Positions 33,901 through 45,272 of a DNA stretch of 64,000 nt are shown piece by piece. The DNA is taken from contig BSBM01000904.1 in the NCBI GenBank assembly GCA_027924585.1, positions 18,621,501-18,685,500 on the forward strand, in the 5' to 3' direction. The translations under genes were made by a program, and so were the position numbers. The notes under the pieces were generated by a model that made no database searches, was not told where the DNA came from, and was given only the letters and a program-made list of their open reading frames with translations. Every line of letters begins with the position of its first letter. The stretch's first letter is position 1. Origin of the DNA: Larix kaempferi (taxonomy: Eukaryota; Streptophyta; Pinopsida; Pinales; Pinaceae).

Positions 33901-35786
33901 GGGTGTATTGAATATGAAAACTAACACAAAACATATTAAACCCTACATATGCACATTGAGATTGCAGAGATGGTTGCACAAAGAAAAGTTAGGTGCATTT
34001 TACAGCATTGGTGGGCATGCAGGTGATCTATCGACGCTTCTTTTGGGTTTGTGTGCCCATGTGTGTAACAGTGCATTGAATCTAGAACGTGTATTGGGTG
34101 CATTGAATATGGAGACTAGCACAGACATACTCTACACCCAGGGTCTACTATGCACCTTGAGGTTGCAAAGTTCAAGGATGAACATCTCAAATTCACACAA
34201 ATGACCAACACATCCAATATTGGAACTCCAGATAAACAACTTTGAATGTTGACAACCTTGGTGGGCGTGTGAGTGATCTAGCAAAGGTTTGTGTGCCCAT
34301 GTGTGTAACAGTATTTGAATCTAGAATGTGTAGTGGGTGCATTGAATATGGACACTAGCACAGACATACTCTACAGCCAGGGTCTACTATGCACCTGGAG
34401 GTTGCGAAGCTCAAAGATGCAAATATCAAATTCACATAACTGGCCAACACATCTAATACTGGAACTCCATATAAGCAACTTTGAACATAGACAGCCTTGG
34501 TGGGCTTGTGAGTGATCTATCAACACTTCTTTATGTTCAATTCCAGATTGAGACATCTTCTGGCTTGAATTTGCTCCCATGAAAAAAATATCATGTTATA
34601 AATTATAGAGCACCTGAGTGGGCCTAATGGTTAAGAACATGTGTTATCTCTGAGGAGGTCACAGGTTCAAAACCGGCGGGGGGGTAGGGTTGCTCATTGG
34701 CCCGCTGTGACAAGGCTCGAAGGGTAGGCGACCCCTGGGATAGAGGCTCTCCCTTGGGATAAAGGGTCTCGGGACGTCTCGGCCCCTGCTGAGTCACAAG
34801 TTTCTGGTATATCTGGCTTGCGGGCTGTTGGATATACCCTTGGGAGGTTGCTGTTCCCATGGTTAAAAAAAAAACACTTCTTTTGGGTTTGTGTTCCAGT
34901 GATTGTAACAGTGCATTGAATCTAGAATGTGTATTGGGCACATTAAAGATGAACACCAGCACAGATGTACTCTACACCCAGGGTCTAATATAGACCTCAA
35001 CGTTGCAAAACTCAGGGATGCATATCTCAAATTCGCACACATGGCCAACATATCCAATATTGAAAGTTAAGATAAGCAGCCTCAGAACTTTGCAAATCTC
35101 AAGGTGCATATGACCAATCTAATTCAATGTTATGACTTCCACAGACCCATCTAAACCCCGGAATCACATCCAACTCTCGATTGCTAATCTTGAAATAGCA
35201 CACCCCATGTAAACCAAGGTCTGATATACAACTCGAGGTGGCAAAGCTGAAAGATGCAACTCTCAAGTTCACACAAATGACTTACATATAGACAAATTCA
35301 CATATTATAATTTATAACTAGATCATGCAATCTCGAGGTGTACATGAGATGGGCCTGTGCTATCTCAAGCTTTGTAATCTCTAGGTGCATATGAGGACCA
35401 GGTTTAGATGGGTATGTGCTAGTTTATACAAACATAATAAAATACTTACTTGTGTACTCTTCGTCCATCAAGGCCAGCGTCTCATCCTTGTACCCAAATC
35501 CTTTTCTGTTATAATTCTTGCTTCTGGTTAAGTTTTTCCTGAAGCTCTTGGGGTCGAATTTCTCTGATTCGGAGGCCTCCACAGCAGCAGTAGCAGCTCC
35601 TCCATCGCATCGAATAGCACCAATTCCAACTGTAACCTTCCTATTGTCCTTCTGCCTCCTGAGATTTATGTGACTCTGACGATGCTCGAGAGCCGAAGGC
35701 CTCGCCTGCAACTTCACTTGGGCACTCTGCAATGTGTCATTTCTGCACGAGGAGACAGAACTCAAAACAGCGCACGCTTTAGCCAT
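27966..35786 (-). CDS. HDR: 4-hydroxy-3-methylbut-2-enyl diphosphate reductase, plastid, 10 exons
   Basis: Last enzyme of the plastid MEP pathway: reduces HMBPP to IPP and DMAPP using a [4Fe-4S] cluster. Exons (minus): 35450-35786, 32612-32808, 31103-31282, 30837-30968, 30654-30728, 30456-30561, 30187-30281, 28410-28595, 28222-28308, 27966-28031. All junctions are GT-AG and phases agree, giving 1461 nt and 486 residues, the usual plant length. Residues 1 to about 70 are Ser/Ala/Arg-rich, fitting a transit peptide. The plant-specific N-terminal segment follows ([20 protein letters not shown]). Cluster ligands are Cys142 (YGFCWGV), Cys233 (DTTCPWV) and Cys370 (NTICDAT). Active-site H172, H216, H261 and E263 are present. 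ATG 35786 was chosen because it starts the transit peptide just after a TATA-like site. No breaks seen. Gymnosperms often carry two HDR types; I cannot say which this is. Confidence 0.97.
28596..30186 (-). other. HDR intron 7 (1.6 kb)
   Basis: AT-rich with no recognised element. Short (TTATA)n near 29370-29392. Confidence 0.85.
31283..32611 (-). other. HDR intron 2 (1.3 kb)
   Basis: Contains a 2 x ~35 bp tandem duplication (GTGGATTAAGAAATGTTCGA... at about 31680-31750). No coding insert seen. Confidence 0.8.
32820..35420. repeat. Diverged tandem repeats filling HDR intron 1
   Basis: HDR intron 1 is 32809-35449. Copies of a roughly 195-240-bp unit recur, anchored on TCTAGAA(C/T)GTGTA(T/G)TGGGTGCATTGAATATG at 33886, 34081, 34320 and 34921, with an older copy near 33093. 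Each is followed by TAGCACAGACATACTCTACA and a CAGGGTCTA.TATGCACCT..GGTTGC motif. A second unit (GCACACATTCCT.CTG, then GGGATTGAACC) recurs near 32852, 33360 and, without the first motif, 33650. Copies are diverged. The two most similar (34081 and 34320) are 239 bp apart. Confidence 0.75.
34533..34872 (+). mobile_element. tRNA-derived SINE in HDR intron 1
   Basis: The insertion is flanked by a direct repeat AACACTTCTTT (34522-34532 and 34873-34883) and ends in a run of A. A box-A-like GTGGGCCTAATGG (34618-34630) and box-B-like GGTTCAAAACC (34664-34674) are spaced as in a tRNA-derived RNA polymerase III promoter. About 75 bases of non-tRNA-like sequence precede box A inside the duplication, so the 5' end may be composite. 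It sits antisense to HDR, and it splits a unit of the intron repeat, so it is younger than the array. Confidence 0.75.
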
Positions 35787-36640
35787 TATGCAACAAAAGA
35801 ATCGAATAATAGAGATCACAACGGAGAATTGTGAATCTATTATATAGACTGCAATAAATTGACTGAATCGATGGAGAATTGTCAAGTAAAGACAATAGAT
35901 TGCAGGGACATTTATACATGGAGACGAATAAACAAGGATCTTTTGTTGCTTTGTCGTCATCTTCCACAATGATAAAGAAAATACGTAGATTTTCATGTCT
36001 ACAATACAAACAAATACACCTATATTACATATAAATTCCATTAAACGACAAAAGTTCAGAGGATCCTCGAGGAGGTTGCCAGAATGCTTCTATTATTGGA
36101 GTACAAAGTAGGAAATCATAGCTTTCTTTTAGTTGTATTTCTTACCATAGAGTACATCACTTGTACTATTACTATTCTATGGTGGTGTTTACAATTTACT
36201 GTTTTTTATTTTAATTAATTATATAGACGTGAAAAAATCAAATTTTATAATATTTTTAAACAATTTATTATTAAAATGTATTTTTATAAAAGTTAAATAT
36301 TCATAATTAAGTAAAATGAAGATGGTCAATTTGGTGATGGAGTGTTGTCTTTTTCATTTAGATTTATTTTTATTTAAAAAAATTTCCCGTAAATGACATG
36401 TGAACTCAATGTTTTTATTAATGACATGTGAACCCAATGTTTTTATTGTGAAATAAAATATGATTCATTTTTTTTTAATTGTTTAATAAAGTGACTTTTT
36501 GAATTGTTTAATAAAGTGACATGTGAACTTCATGTTTTTATTGTGAAATAAAATATGATGCATATTTATTGTGAAATAAAATATGATGCACATTTTTTTG
36601 AATGGTTTAATAAAGTTAATATGAAAATAAGTACAATTTG
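35787..36640. other. HDR upstream region and AT-rich short repeats
   Basis: 36390-36615 holds four or more irregular units combining GACATGTGAAC, ATGTTTTTATTGTGAAATAAAATATGAT and GTTTAATAAAGT. No coding potential beyond an HDR upstream extension of the open frame (35787-36041), which has stops and no conservation signature. Confidence 0.55.
35837..35846 (-). promoter_or_regulatory. TATA-like box upstream of HDR
   Basis: TATATAATAG on the minus strand, about 51-60 bases before the ATG. It would give a short 5' UTR of roughly 25-30 nt. The position is plausible; no further cis-elements were identified with confidence. Confidence 0.45.
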
Positions 36641-36779
36641 TTTATTACAAATTGTATAGCTTCTTCTCCCATGTCATCCTGCATCTCGAAACACTTTTGC
36701 CTACTCTCGCTCTGCATTAAAAGTGGTTCACTTTGAACGCATAGAGAATAAAACTTTGGCAGGTCCTTGTTGATTTCAC

Positions 36780-37700
36780 ATGCCCCATGCTTTGAGCAAT
36801 CTAGAGAAAGCATGTGTTGGCTATGTCGATTTGGTTCGTCCTGAAGCTAAACACCATATCCAAGGTATGGAATCTCAAATCAAGGGTCGATTTCACAGGC
36901 TTGGATCGGAGCATCTCATATTGGAGTTGGGGAATTTGGCAGAAGATGTGGGCTCCACCCGCACCAGGGAGACCAGAGATACCAGAACCCTTGGCCTATT
37001 CTAGTACACAAAGACTCTTCTAGGTCAAGCTATTTCAAACTCTATTGATGGTCGGTTCCAGGGAAATACTCAAGGATTGAATTTGGAAGCCCGTATGGAG
37101 AGAATGGAGGGTTGGGTTAGGCTTCTTGTTGAAGCCCAAATGGGCTTGGATGCTTACCTCAATGCCAAGATAAATGCGATGGCCCATGAACTGACTAGAA
37201 AAATGTTTAGCCAGGCTCCACATAAGAGTGATGCTTCCCAGCTAGTTTTTCGTCGACAACAACATCCCCGTTAGACTGGCAAACCCTCTAAATCCAAGCA
37301 GGAATTGCATTCTCCAGGTGCTACTGGTTTCAACTCATCCCCTATCTTTATTTCGGATAGCAATTCACCTTGTTAGAGGCTTTGTGTTTCTATTTAGTCT
37401 TTGTTCTGAATAAGTTTGACTTTAGCTTTTTTGGATTTTGAGGTCATAACCCCCAGCTTGTGGGGGGCTTCTATGGTTTCGGTTCAGACTCTTAGCTTCT
37501 CTTGAGTGTTCATGGTTGAATGACTACTAATTGTTGGTTTGAAGAGAGTCTCTTGGCCTCTGCCATTTTTAGGCCTTAAATCTCTACAAACTCCTAATAA
37601 TATTCTCTGCCATCTTTAGGCTTTAGATCTCTACAAACTCCTAATAATATTCTCTGTCCAGTTTTTTTTAGCTAAATAGAATTTGAATTTATAAAAAAAA
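36780..37700 (+). mobile_element. LINE-like 3' tail with coiled-coil-like ORF and poly-A
   Basis: One frame is open 36780-37374 with only two internal TAG codons (37002, 37272). Its middle is strongly heptad-patterned (LEARMERMEGWVRLLVEAQ, then LNAKINAMAHELTRKMF), suggesting a coiled coil. A ~320-base T-rich tail with AGGTCATAACCCCCAGCTTG follows, ending in TTTATA plus nine A. The layout (short coiled-coil ORF, untranslated tail, poly-A) matches the LINE at 2426-3762. No RNase H is present and I could not find a target duplication, so LINE origin is inference. Confidence 0.45.
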
Positions 37701-38040
37701 ATAAGAAATTAATTATTATTTTAATGATTAAAGTAATAAAATAAAGAAATCAAAAACACATTTTCAATATAAGTAAAAAATAAAAATAAAATACAATAAA
37801 AACTATTAATAAATTTTTTATATAAATTTTATATGATTAATTATTAAAAAACTACTTTTACTATTAATAAATTAAAAAGTACTCCTCCATACTTAAATTT
37901 AAATTTATATGATGAAATATTATCATTTTAAATAATGATTTTGTTAAACAATCTTGTTTCACTCTACTACTTTATACCCATGTGATTGACCATTTTTATT
38001 ACTTTACATAAATGTGATTTTATTAAGCAATCCATTCAAA
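37701..38040. other. AT-rich non-coding stretch
   Basis: Nothing recognised; dominated by A/T runs. Confidence 0.5.
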
Positions 38041-39301
38041 TATATTATACATTAAAAAATATAGGTAGAAGAGGAAAGTCAATGAGTATTTTCATCATGT
38101 GATTTTATGCAATTCAATATAATTTATTTGCTTATAATAATTCCTAATGACTTATTAGGTTAGGATAGTTTGGCTAGTGCATGATTATGATTCAGTAGAT
38201 TTTTTTTTTATTCATCCTAGTTATATTATATTTTCATTAACATTGAATGATTTTGACAGGTTTATAACAAGGAGTGAGTACATTGTTTTATTTTCATTAA
38301 CATGGAATGATTTTGAAAACTTTAGAGCAAAGAGTGAGTGTATTGATACATTGCAATGGCAAAGAAAACTCTTTAAGGTGCACACTTGACATTAAATGAT
38401 TTTAAAAACTTTAAAACAAGGAATGAGTGCATTGTTTTATTTTTATGAACATTCAATGATTTTGAAAACTTTAGAATAAGGAGTGAGTGCATTGATACAT
38501 TGCAATGGCAAAAAAAACTCTTTAAAGTGCACACTTGTTATGGTGTTGTATTATAAGGACACGTAAATATATCAATCAACATGTTTACATATACTAACAA
38601 AGATACATGGTCATGCATAGCCAATAACTTATCTTTGCTTAACTTATTGTGTTGATTCAATAAAACAAATTAGTAGGTATTTGTGTTAGAATAAAATATT
38701 TAAAATAATTTTAAATAGAATGTTATAATAACTATTAATAAAGAAAGAAAGAGCATTTCATTGAGTTAGATATATAGAAGTAGATATAGAGCTCCTAGTC
38801 TAGTGTTATTTACTTACGTAATCAATTGTATATATTGAATTATATTTGTGAGCTATTTTACTTAGATCTACAACCAACTCTCGAGCTAATGTGTTATTAC
38901 TAAAATTATTTTATTTTGCAATTAATGTCATTATGTGTTGATGGATGCAAGCGTAATACAATCAAATTAAACAACAAATTAATGCATTTAGTGTGCTATG
39001 GCGAAACTTAGACAACAAGCTAGTGCATTTAGCACAATACCGTTACATATATCCATAAAAGAGGGGCATTTGAAGTTTCTTTCTCGAGCACCCAACCCAA
39101 TATCAACACTATTTATCCCTAAACTTTTGTTTCAGCCTAAAGCATGAAGCATGATGGACTCAACATTAGTTGGCACTTGTGTAAAGACCATTAAAACGTA
39201 GTCAAGAACTATGCTACTAAATTGAACTTGTAATTAGTTGGAAGTGAAGAGTCCACGCTACAAAATATAAATGAATGATATTGGATTAGGAGTTAAACAA
39301 T
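38041..39301. repeat. ~1.2-kb dispersed repeat, copy 1
   Basis: Direct-orientation match to 53150-54466. Shared landmarks in order: TTATACATTAAA, TATGTGATTTTATGCAATT, AGTGCACACTTG, AGATATAGAG, GTGTGTTATTA, TTAGTGCATTTAG(C/T)G, TTTCTTTCTCGAGCACCCAA, AATGAATGATATTGGA and AGGAGTTAAACAAT. In this copy 38232-38540 is locally tandem: TTGATACATTGCAATGGCAA recurs 148 bp apart. No coding content; could be LTR-like or an unclassified element. Confidence 0.75.
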
Positions 39302-39395
39302 ATATAATCTTTTTAACATTATTTAATTTCCATAATAAAATGAGTTGTACTTAATATATTGATTTTATGGATAAATATAAATATAGTGGGTGTTA

Positions 39396-39495
39396 ATTTG
39401 GTCTTACTCAAGTAGTTGAGAGGAAGAATTATTAACCTTCACACCTCTTAGTGAACCAATTTTAATTGAGATTCTTAGTAATATATAAAAAAAAA
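39396..39495 (+). mobile_element. Degenerate SINE-like sequence
   Basis: AGTAGTTGAGAGGAAGAATT..CTTCACACCTCTTAGTGAACCA resembles a plant tRNA-derived SINE body and is followed by an A-rich tail (about 39484-39498). Box B is badly decayed (TTTTAATTGAG). Weak call. Confidence 0.3.
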
Positions 39496-39499
39496 AAAT

Positions 39500-40542
39500 A
39501 TCTTATCCTATAGCCTTTAGAAAATGAGATGCTTGATTACTTGTAAAAAAAAGTCTATTATTATTATTATTACTATTTTTATTTTTTTTATTAATAAATA
39601 AATTCTTTATTTTTTAATAATTTAATTTCTTTTATTTTCTAAATTAAATATTTTATAATTATATTAATGGGATTATTTTTGCAAAAAGTTATTATTTCAG
39701 TGTAATACTTTATTTGTATCACTTTATATGAATGAGATTAATGTGATTTTATTTGACAATCCATGAGAGTTAAAATACGAAATTATACATTAAATACATT
39801 AATATCATAATTATAAGTGGTTTAACCAATGAATGCTTGTATTATGTGATTTGATTGATGTTATTTTGTTAGAAAATCCACTCAAAGTTAAAATATGAAA
39901 ATATACATTAAAAAAAAATCAAAATAGAAAAGTATACATTAAAAAAACAAGCCACAATAACTACAAAGCAAAGCAGCTAGTTTGTACTTTAAAACTATAT
40001 ATTATTTTGTTTAATTAATCAAAAATAAAAACCAACTAGGTTTTTATAAATATAATTTAAAGTAATTTATATCCAAGAGCACAATCGGAAAGCGCACCTT
40101 TCAGCCAAACAAACTTGTAGCAAAGATATGGGTTCTTTCCATATGAGAACTTTTAAAGATGGGTATGAGGAGATGCTCCTCTCTCTTTGGTGATCGGTTT
40201 GTAAGATGTATATTTAACCCTTGTATAACATAGTTTTTTACTTATGATCTTTTAAATGGATACTTTTATGCACTTTAGTAGTTTTGGAGGGTATTTTGCT
40301 AGTTAGATTTTAATTTGACCTTGTGCACATTTGATGGTATGATGAACTCTCAAATGTAATTCTTTTATTTTCGGTTATGTAAAGTTTTTTTTTTCCAAAA
40401 AATATTTAACTAAAAACATAAAGAAAAAAATCTACTTAGTGTATGTCAAACAATTCAATCAACCAAATCTAATTACACACATAAAGAGTAAACTAGTCTA
40501 TAAGACCTCTTCTTAGAATCAAAATTTAAATTTGATTAAAAA
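39500..40542. other. AT-rich non-coding stretch
   Basis: 39770-39860 repeats part of the 1.2-kb repeat start (AAATTATACATTAAA..AGTGGTTTAACCAATGAATG). No genes. Confidence 0.5.

Positions 40543-40586
<44 letters not shown>
40543..40586. repeat. (TA)n microsatellite
   Basis: TA run with one CA interruption. A second (TA)10 run lies at about 40802-40822, on the other side of the SINE. Confidence 0.9.
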
Positions 40587-40589
<3 letters not shown>

Positions 40590-40801
40590 TTTAAAAGGGT
40601 GGTTCGCCGTTTGTTAGAGGGCTAGTCCACCTAGGGAAATGGTCACCACCTGCTATTCTAGAGAATCAAGGTGGCACGAATTACAATCATTACAATATGG
40701 GCTCAACAAGAGCAATATGTCACTTACAAGAATTGAACCTGGGTGGGGAGGGTAACAAACATTCCTCCCAACCACCCAGGCTACAACCAATGGACAGATT
40801 T
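40590..40801 (-). mobile_element. tRNA-derived SINE between TA repeats
   Basis: On the minus strand TAGCCTGGGTGG (complement at 40772-40783) fits an RNA polymerase III box A and GGTTCAATTCT (complement at 40729-40739) fits box B. The minus-strand 3' end runs into TTTTAAAAAA next to the TA repeat. TA tracts on both sides may hide the target duplication. Confidence 0.65.
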
Positions 40802-40822
40802 TATATATATATATATATATAT

Positions 40823-43408
40823 CCAAGTGAAAAATAAACAAATATTGAATATTGAAAGCTTTATCTCCCATGTTTTTCAAAATTGCATTCTCATATTACA
40901 AATTCTTTTAAGTGAATACAAGAATATGTTTTCATATATTTCTTTATTGGAAAATAAATGAAGTATATTCAAATAAATATGTCATATTTTGAGCTTGAGT
41001 TCACAACTATATGGTGAGTCTTATGTATTTTATAGAATTGTAGCATTTATGCACTCTACAAAATTATAGAGTTTTTCAAGACAAGTGAAAATGTGCTACT
41101 GGATCTCTCATCATCCAATGGCTTTTGTTCACTTGAAAGGGAAAATATAACAATTTCCATGATAAAAAAAACTCAGAAAAGTATAGTATGGACAACTGAC
41201 ATCCATTGAAATCGTCAAAGTGCATGTGTATCATAATGATATTCAAATTGGATATCATAAATACGAGAAACAACATCGAAACATGAATAAAACTCATCTA
41301 GAATATTAATAGGTATACTGTGGAGAGAACGTCACACTAGATAGCTTGGCAAAATGGTCAGTATAAATCATACCAATTTAAATTCATTTATGGTGATCTA
41401 ATTTCTCACACATCACCTGCCTAACTTCATTTAGTGTGATCTAAATACTCACTCAACACCATGTAAGCAAGATTGGATCTTGATTATACCCTATGATGTA
41501 ATGATTAAACTCCATGACGTGAGAACATTGCAAACTTCTTGAATATGTTTCGTTTAGAAGAAAGAGTGTTTTGCGGCTAGTGCTATTCTCATGGACATCG
41601 GGTGTGTGGGTTGAACATGTCGTTTTGAAATTTTAAAGCAGGAAACAACGGAAGCCCATGTTCCCAAATTGTGATTTAGTCATCGCAAAAATAAAAACAA
41701 CTTTATTAACCTACCAATGGTAAGTAGTCATTAGTGTAACTAGCCTTAACAAAGTCCTATATGGAAGCCAAGTACAAACCAATTGTGACCTTACCTCAAT
41801 CTATCTGCAAATAAAACAAACTATCAACATCTTTGTAGGGCACGACAATTAAGATAACATTTCAAGTGTTGTCTCAGAGTATGTTTTTTAGTATTTTGTT
41901 AAGTAACATCCCGATATACTTACATGCTTAGCATGTGTAATTGAAATGCATATTCTTTTAATTCACACACATTACTAGTATGTGCAAAGCAACCCTAACT
42001 TCGATAGAGTGATCACTAAACTAATTCAACCTTGCTATAGTTGGGAGCTCTGGGTGACGCAAATTTCAAAAAAGTTCGAACTATTGAGTCCTAGGGGCAC
42101 ACAACATCATAAAAAGAACTTTATCTGGATGGAATAGGACCATTGCAATTAAATGGATGTCTATGCAGGTAACTCAAGGGCAAGCCTAACATTGACAAAG
42201 GGAAATTAGAACAATTTTTTTTATCTAAAAACCTCATTGTTCTAGCTTATGCACATAAGTGTTTAGCATTCGTGAGCATTCTTTAATAGGCCATTTGTCA
42301 ATTAGTTGAACAAAAATACTAAACAAGGAGAGTTTTGTTCCAAAAAATAAACTTCATTAAAAAATTGAACCCGGATAATAGACATGACAAATTTTCTTCC
42401 AAAAGATTAGACTTATAGAAAAAAAATAGTTCTTTCAATAAAATAGTTTAACTCAAAAAATACAATGAAACTAGTTATGTTCTTGCCCAACTTTTTAGCC
42501 GCGGGAAGAAATTAAAAGGTAGATTAAAGAGTGCTATAAGATTTGAACTTTCCACATTTATAGGCCAAAGCTTGACTTAGAATACTAAAAGAAAACAACA
42601 AAATAAAATAATGTTTTAACACTCGTTCCAAAGTGACATCGCATTCAACATGTCCATCAAAAGACGAACTTACCCAACACATGGCCATAGTCGTTTCCGA
42701 TCCTAGGCTCATAATCCCCACACTTCCTACACCATAAACTAGATTCCATGAATGATTGGAGTCTCTATATATCCTAGTTGTCGTGTGTGGGCTCTTGAAA
42801 CCACATTTTTGTTGAAATCTGTTCATCACACCCTAGAATCATGCTCTAAAATCACTCGCATAACAACACAAAAGCCTAGGTTTGTTCTTGAATAACAACA
42901 TTGAAGAAATCAATCTACCTTCAAACTTCATATTATTTTCCTAAGCCTTACTGCAATAACTGATAGTATCAGCATGACCTAGGGGTTATTTCTCTACTGG
43001 GGAATTACCTAATTGGTCACTAGGGTTGGGCGCCTCCATTTTCTCTAAATTCCATCGCACACGACAAAAATTTGGTCCAAGATGTAGACACAAGATGCAA
43101 TTATTAATTCTCATAAATTTCCACAACTCAATGCCTACTCACAATCCACAATAGTGAAACTAAGAGATCTTCCTAAACAGTTACAACTTTTGGATGAAGT
43201 TCAATTTTGGGTTGGGTTGGGTGGGTTGGGAAAGCTTGTTTTACGCCTATGTATTGTACTAAAGACCTCGATCCAAGATGCATATTTTCTATGGGCAACA
43301 TGGCCTTATCATGATGCAGATTTGATCAAGGATGTCATACTAATACAACTAGATCTGACGAAGTACGATGAGACTTAAATCATTTTTAATGTAAATCGTT
43401 GTAGCAGT
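40823..43408. other. Non-coding stretch
   Basis: No recognisable gene. 42524-42829 (minus) and 43154-43378 (plus) are open by chance as far as I can tell. A G-rich run with five GGG tracts sits at 43208-43229. Confidence 0.5.
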
Positions 43409-45133
43409 TGTCACGTCCCCATCTTGACCCCCCTTTGTAAATGATGTAAATACTGATATTTAATCATGGTGAGGAGCTCAAGGCCAAGGCCCCACCATTG
43501 ATTTAGCGTTTATGTATCGGCAATTAAACTAGATGCTTATGACTCTTGTGCTAGATGGGCACAATGTAAATGAGACATCATGTAAATATGAATTTTAATG
43601 AAAAAATACCCACAACTAGCTATGCAATGCAACAAAGAGATGGGGCATGATTCTACAAGGAATAGGGAGGGAAATTATTCAAACCCTTGAGCCTATGGTA
43701 TTAATCCATGTGTCAATGGGGAAACCCATAAACCACCAACTACCCATTTTGTCTCATGCACCCAATCATTTAATTCTTCCAAGAAATTGGTTAAGGCAGT
43801 TAATGCCTTGGAAATGAAGAAGTATGGCAGCCAATTTCGTGCATGGGCAAGCCATCAACCTGGAAATTCGTGTTTTTGCTTGTTGGGCAAGAAAACACCC
43901 ACGAAATGGTGCCCAAAGCCATCCTGAACAGGCAGTCTTCACTCATTCACGCAGTTGGAGCTAGCTGGGTCTTTCCCTACACGTTTTTCATCCAAATCCT
44001 GCATTTTTCCATGCCTGGGAGTTCGTTTTTGCATATACAGTAGCTTGGGAGAGAAGAGCCACGTTTTGGGGACTGTATGGAGGTCGTTTTTTCCCCCGAA
44101 TGTCCAGGGACGTTTTTCTAAAAACGGATTGGCTTCCCAGGGTTGTTCCCCATCTTCCCATTTCGTTTTTGGGTGTTCCCACGTTTTTCTGAGTGAGTTG
44201 AAACCCCGTCTCATGCATCCCACTGTGGAAAACGTTTTCCTCATGCCCAGCAAGTGTGGTTCTACTGTTATGTGCATCCTCGTTTTTGGTTTGAGCCTGT
44301 GAGCTGAAGTGTTGGAGTGGTAGTGGACAGAAGTGGCTTGGTAAACCTAGTGGGGGAGACAACCTCTCAAGAAGATCAAGAGGGCTTTGGTTACTCTTCT
44401 ATGCATACCCTGAGAGCACTAGATAGGGAAGGTATGGCTTGAGGGACTGTACAGCAGTGAAAAGAATACTTCCTTGTGCTGGGTGTGTAGGTATTGTGGG
44501 TGCCAAGCTAGATAGATCTTGCAAGGTTATCCCTGGCTCTGTGCTGGAGCTCACTAGCTTAGCAACTCTTCCTTTCCATCTCCTAGCAGCCTGATAAACC
44601 CAATTGCAGATTGGCTTGGCTCATCTTGGTGTAGGCTTGGCTATGTGTGAGTCTGTTGTTCCCTGGTTCCTTATAGAGATCATGCCCAGCTCGGGGGGTG
44701 GCAGTGGTGCTGAGAGATTGAGGAGCACACTGGCCTACGGTTGGGTGGAACGTTGCAGTTGCATAGCCAGTTGCGTGGGACTACTTTCGCATAAGATAAG
44801 TATTCTCTTATGCTAAATTGCAATTACCATTTGATGAATATTATGAATGTATGTGGATGGGTTAAATGAATTTACTTTTGCTGTGTTTTTACGAGTTTAT
44901 GCAATTTCATATGATCTTTTATAAATCTGCAAAGGTCTTTAATTGGTCGTCACAGAATCTTGAATGTATGATAGATATCAACAGCATTTACTTAACTTCC
45001 GTTGTGTTTCCATTGCATGAACATATACTTGTCTTTGTATCAAAAACTTTAATGAATGGATATGGGGGCTAGATGCCCGGTTTAACCTCACGATCCTCTC
45101 CATCTAGCTGGAATGATGGAAGGGGACATGACA
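43409..45133 (+). repeat. 5' LTR of intact-like gypsy element
   Basis: 1725 bp, begins TGTCACGTCCCC and ends GGGGACATGACA. ORFs within it on both strands recur in the 3' LTR and are not genes. Confidence 0.95.
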
Positions 45134-45136
45134 GAA

Positions 45137-45148
45137 TGGTATCAGAGC
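45137..45148 (+). other. Primer-binding site (initiator tRNA-Met)
   Basis: TGGTATCAGAGC, three bases after the LTR end. Confidence 0.9.
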
Positions 45149-45272
45149 TGCGTTGCAGCATTGGGCCTTTATGGGCCAAATCTGATAGCAATTACAAGAA
45201 AAAAGTTTTTTCTTAAGAGTTCGAAAATTTTTGGTTTAAGTTTGTTTTTGAAAAAAAATTGTTTTAAGCTGT

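Noticed and set aside
34624-34962. 112-codon minus-strand ORF
   Set aside because: It covers the SINE in reverse and part of the intron repeat; openness is incidental.
35787-36041. Upstream extension of the HDR open frame (85 codons)
   Set aside because: It lies upstream of the TATA-like site and lacks transit-peptide character. The ATG at 35786 fits the known HDR N-terminus better.
43154-43378. 74-codon ORF ending just before the gypsy target site
   Set aside because: Its middle is encoded by the G-rich run; no recognisable domain and no supporting signals.
43843-44362. 112-124-codon ORFs on both strands in the gypsy 5' LTR
   Set aside because: They are repeated nearly exactly in the 3' LTR (51493-52012) and occupy LTR sequence; no domain is visible.
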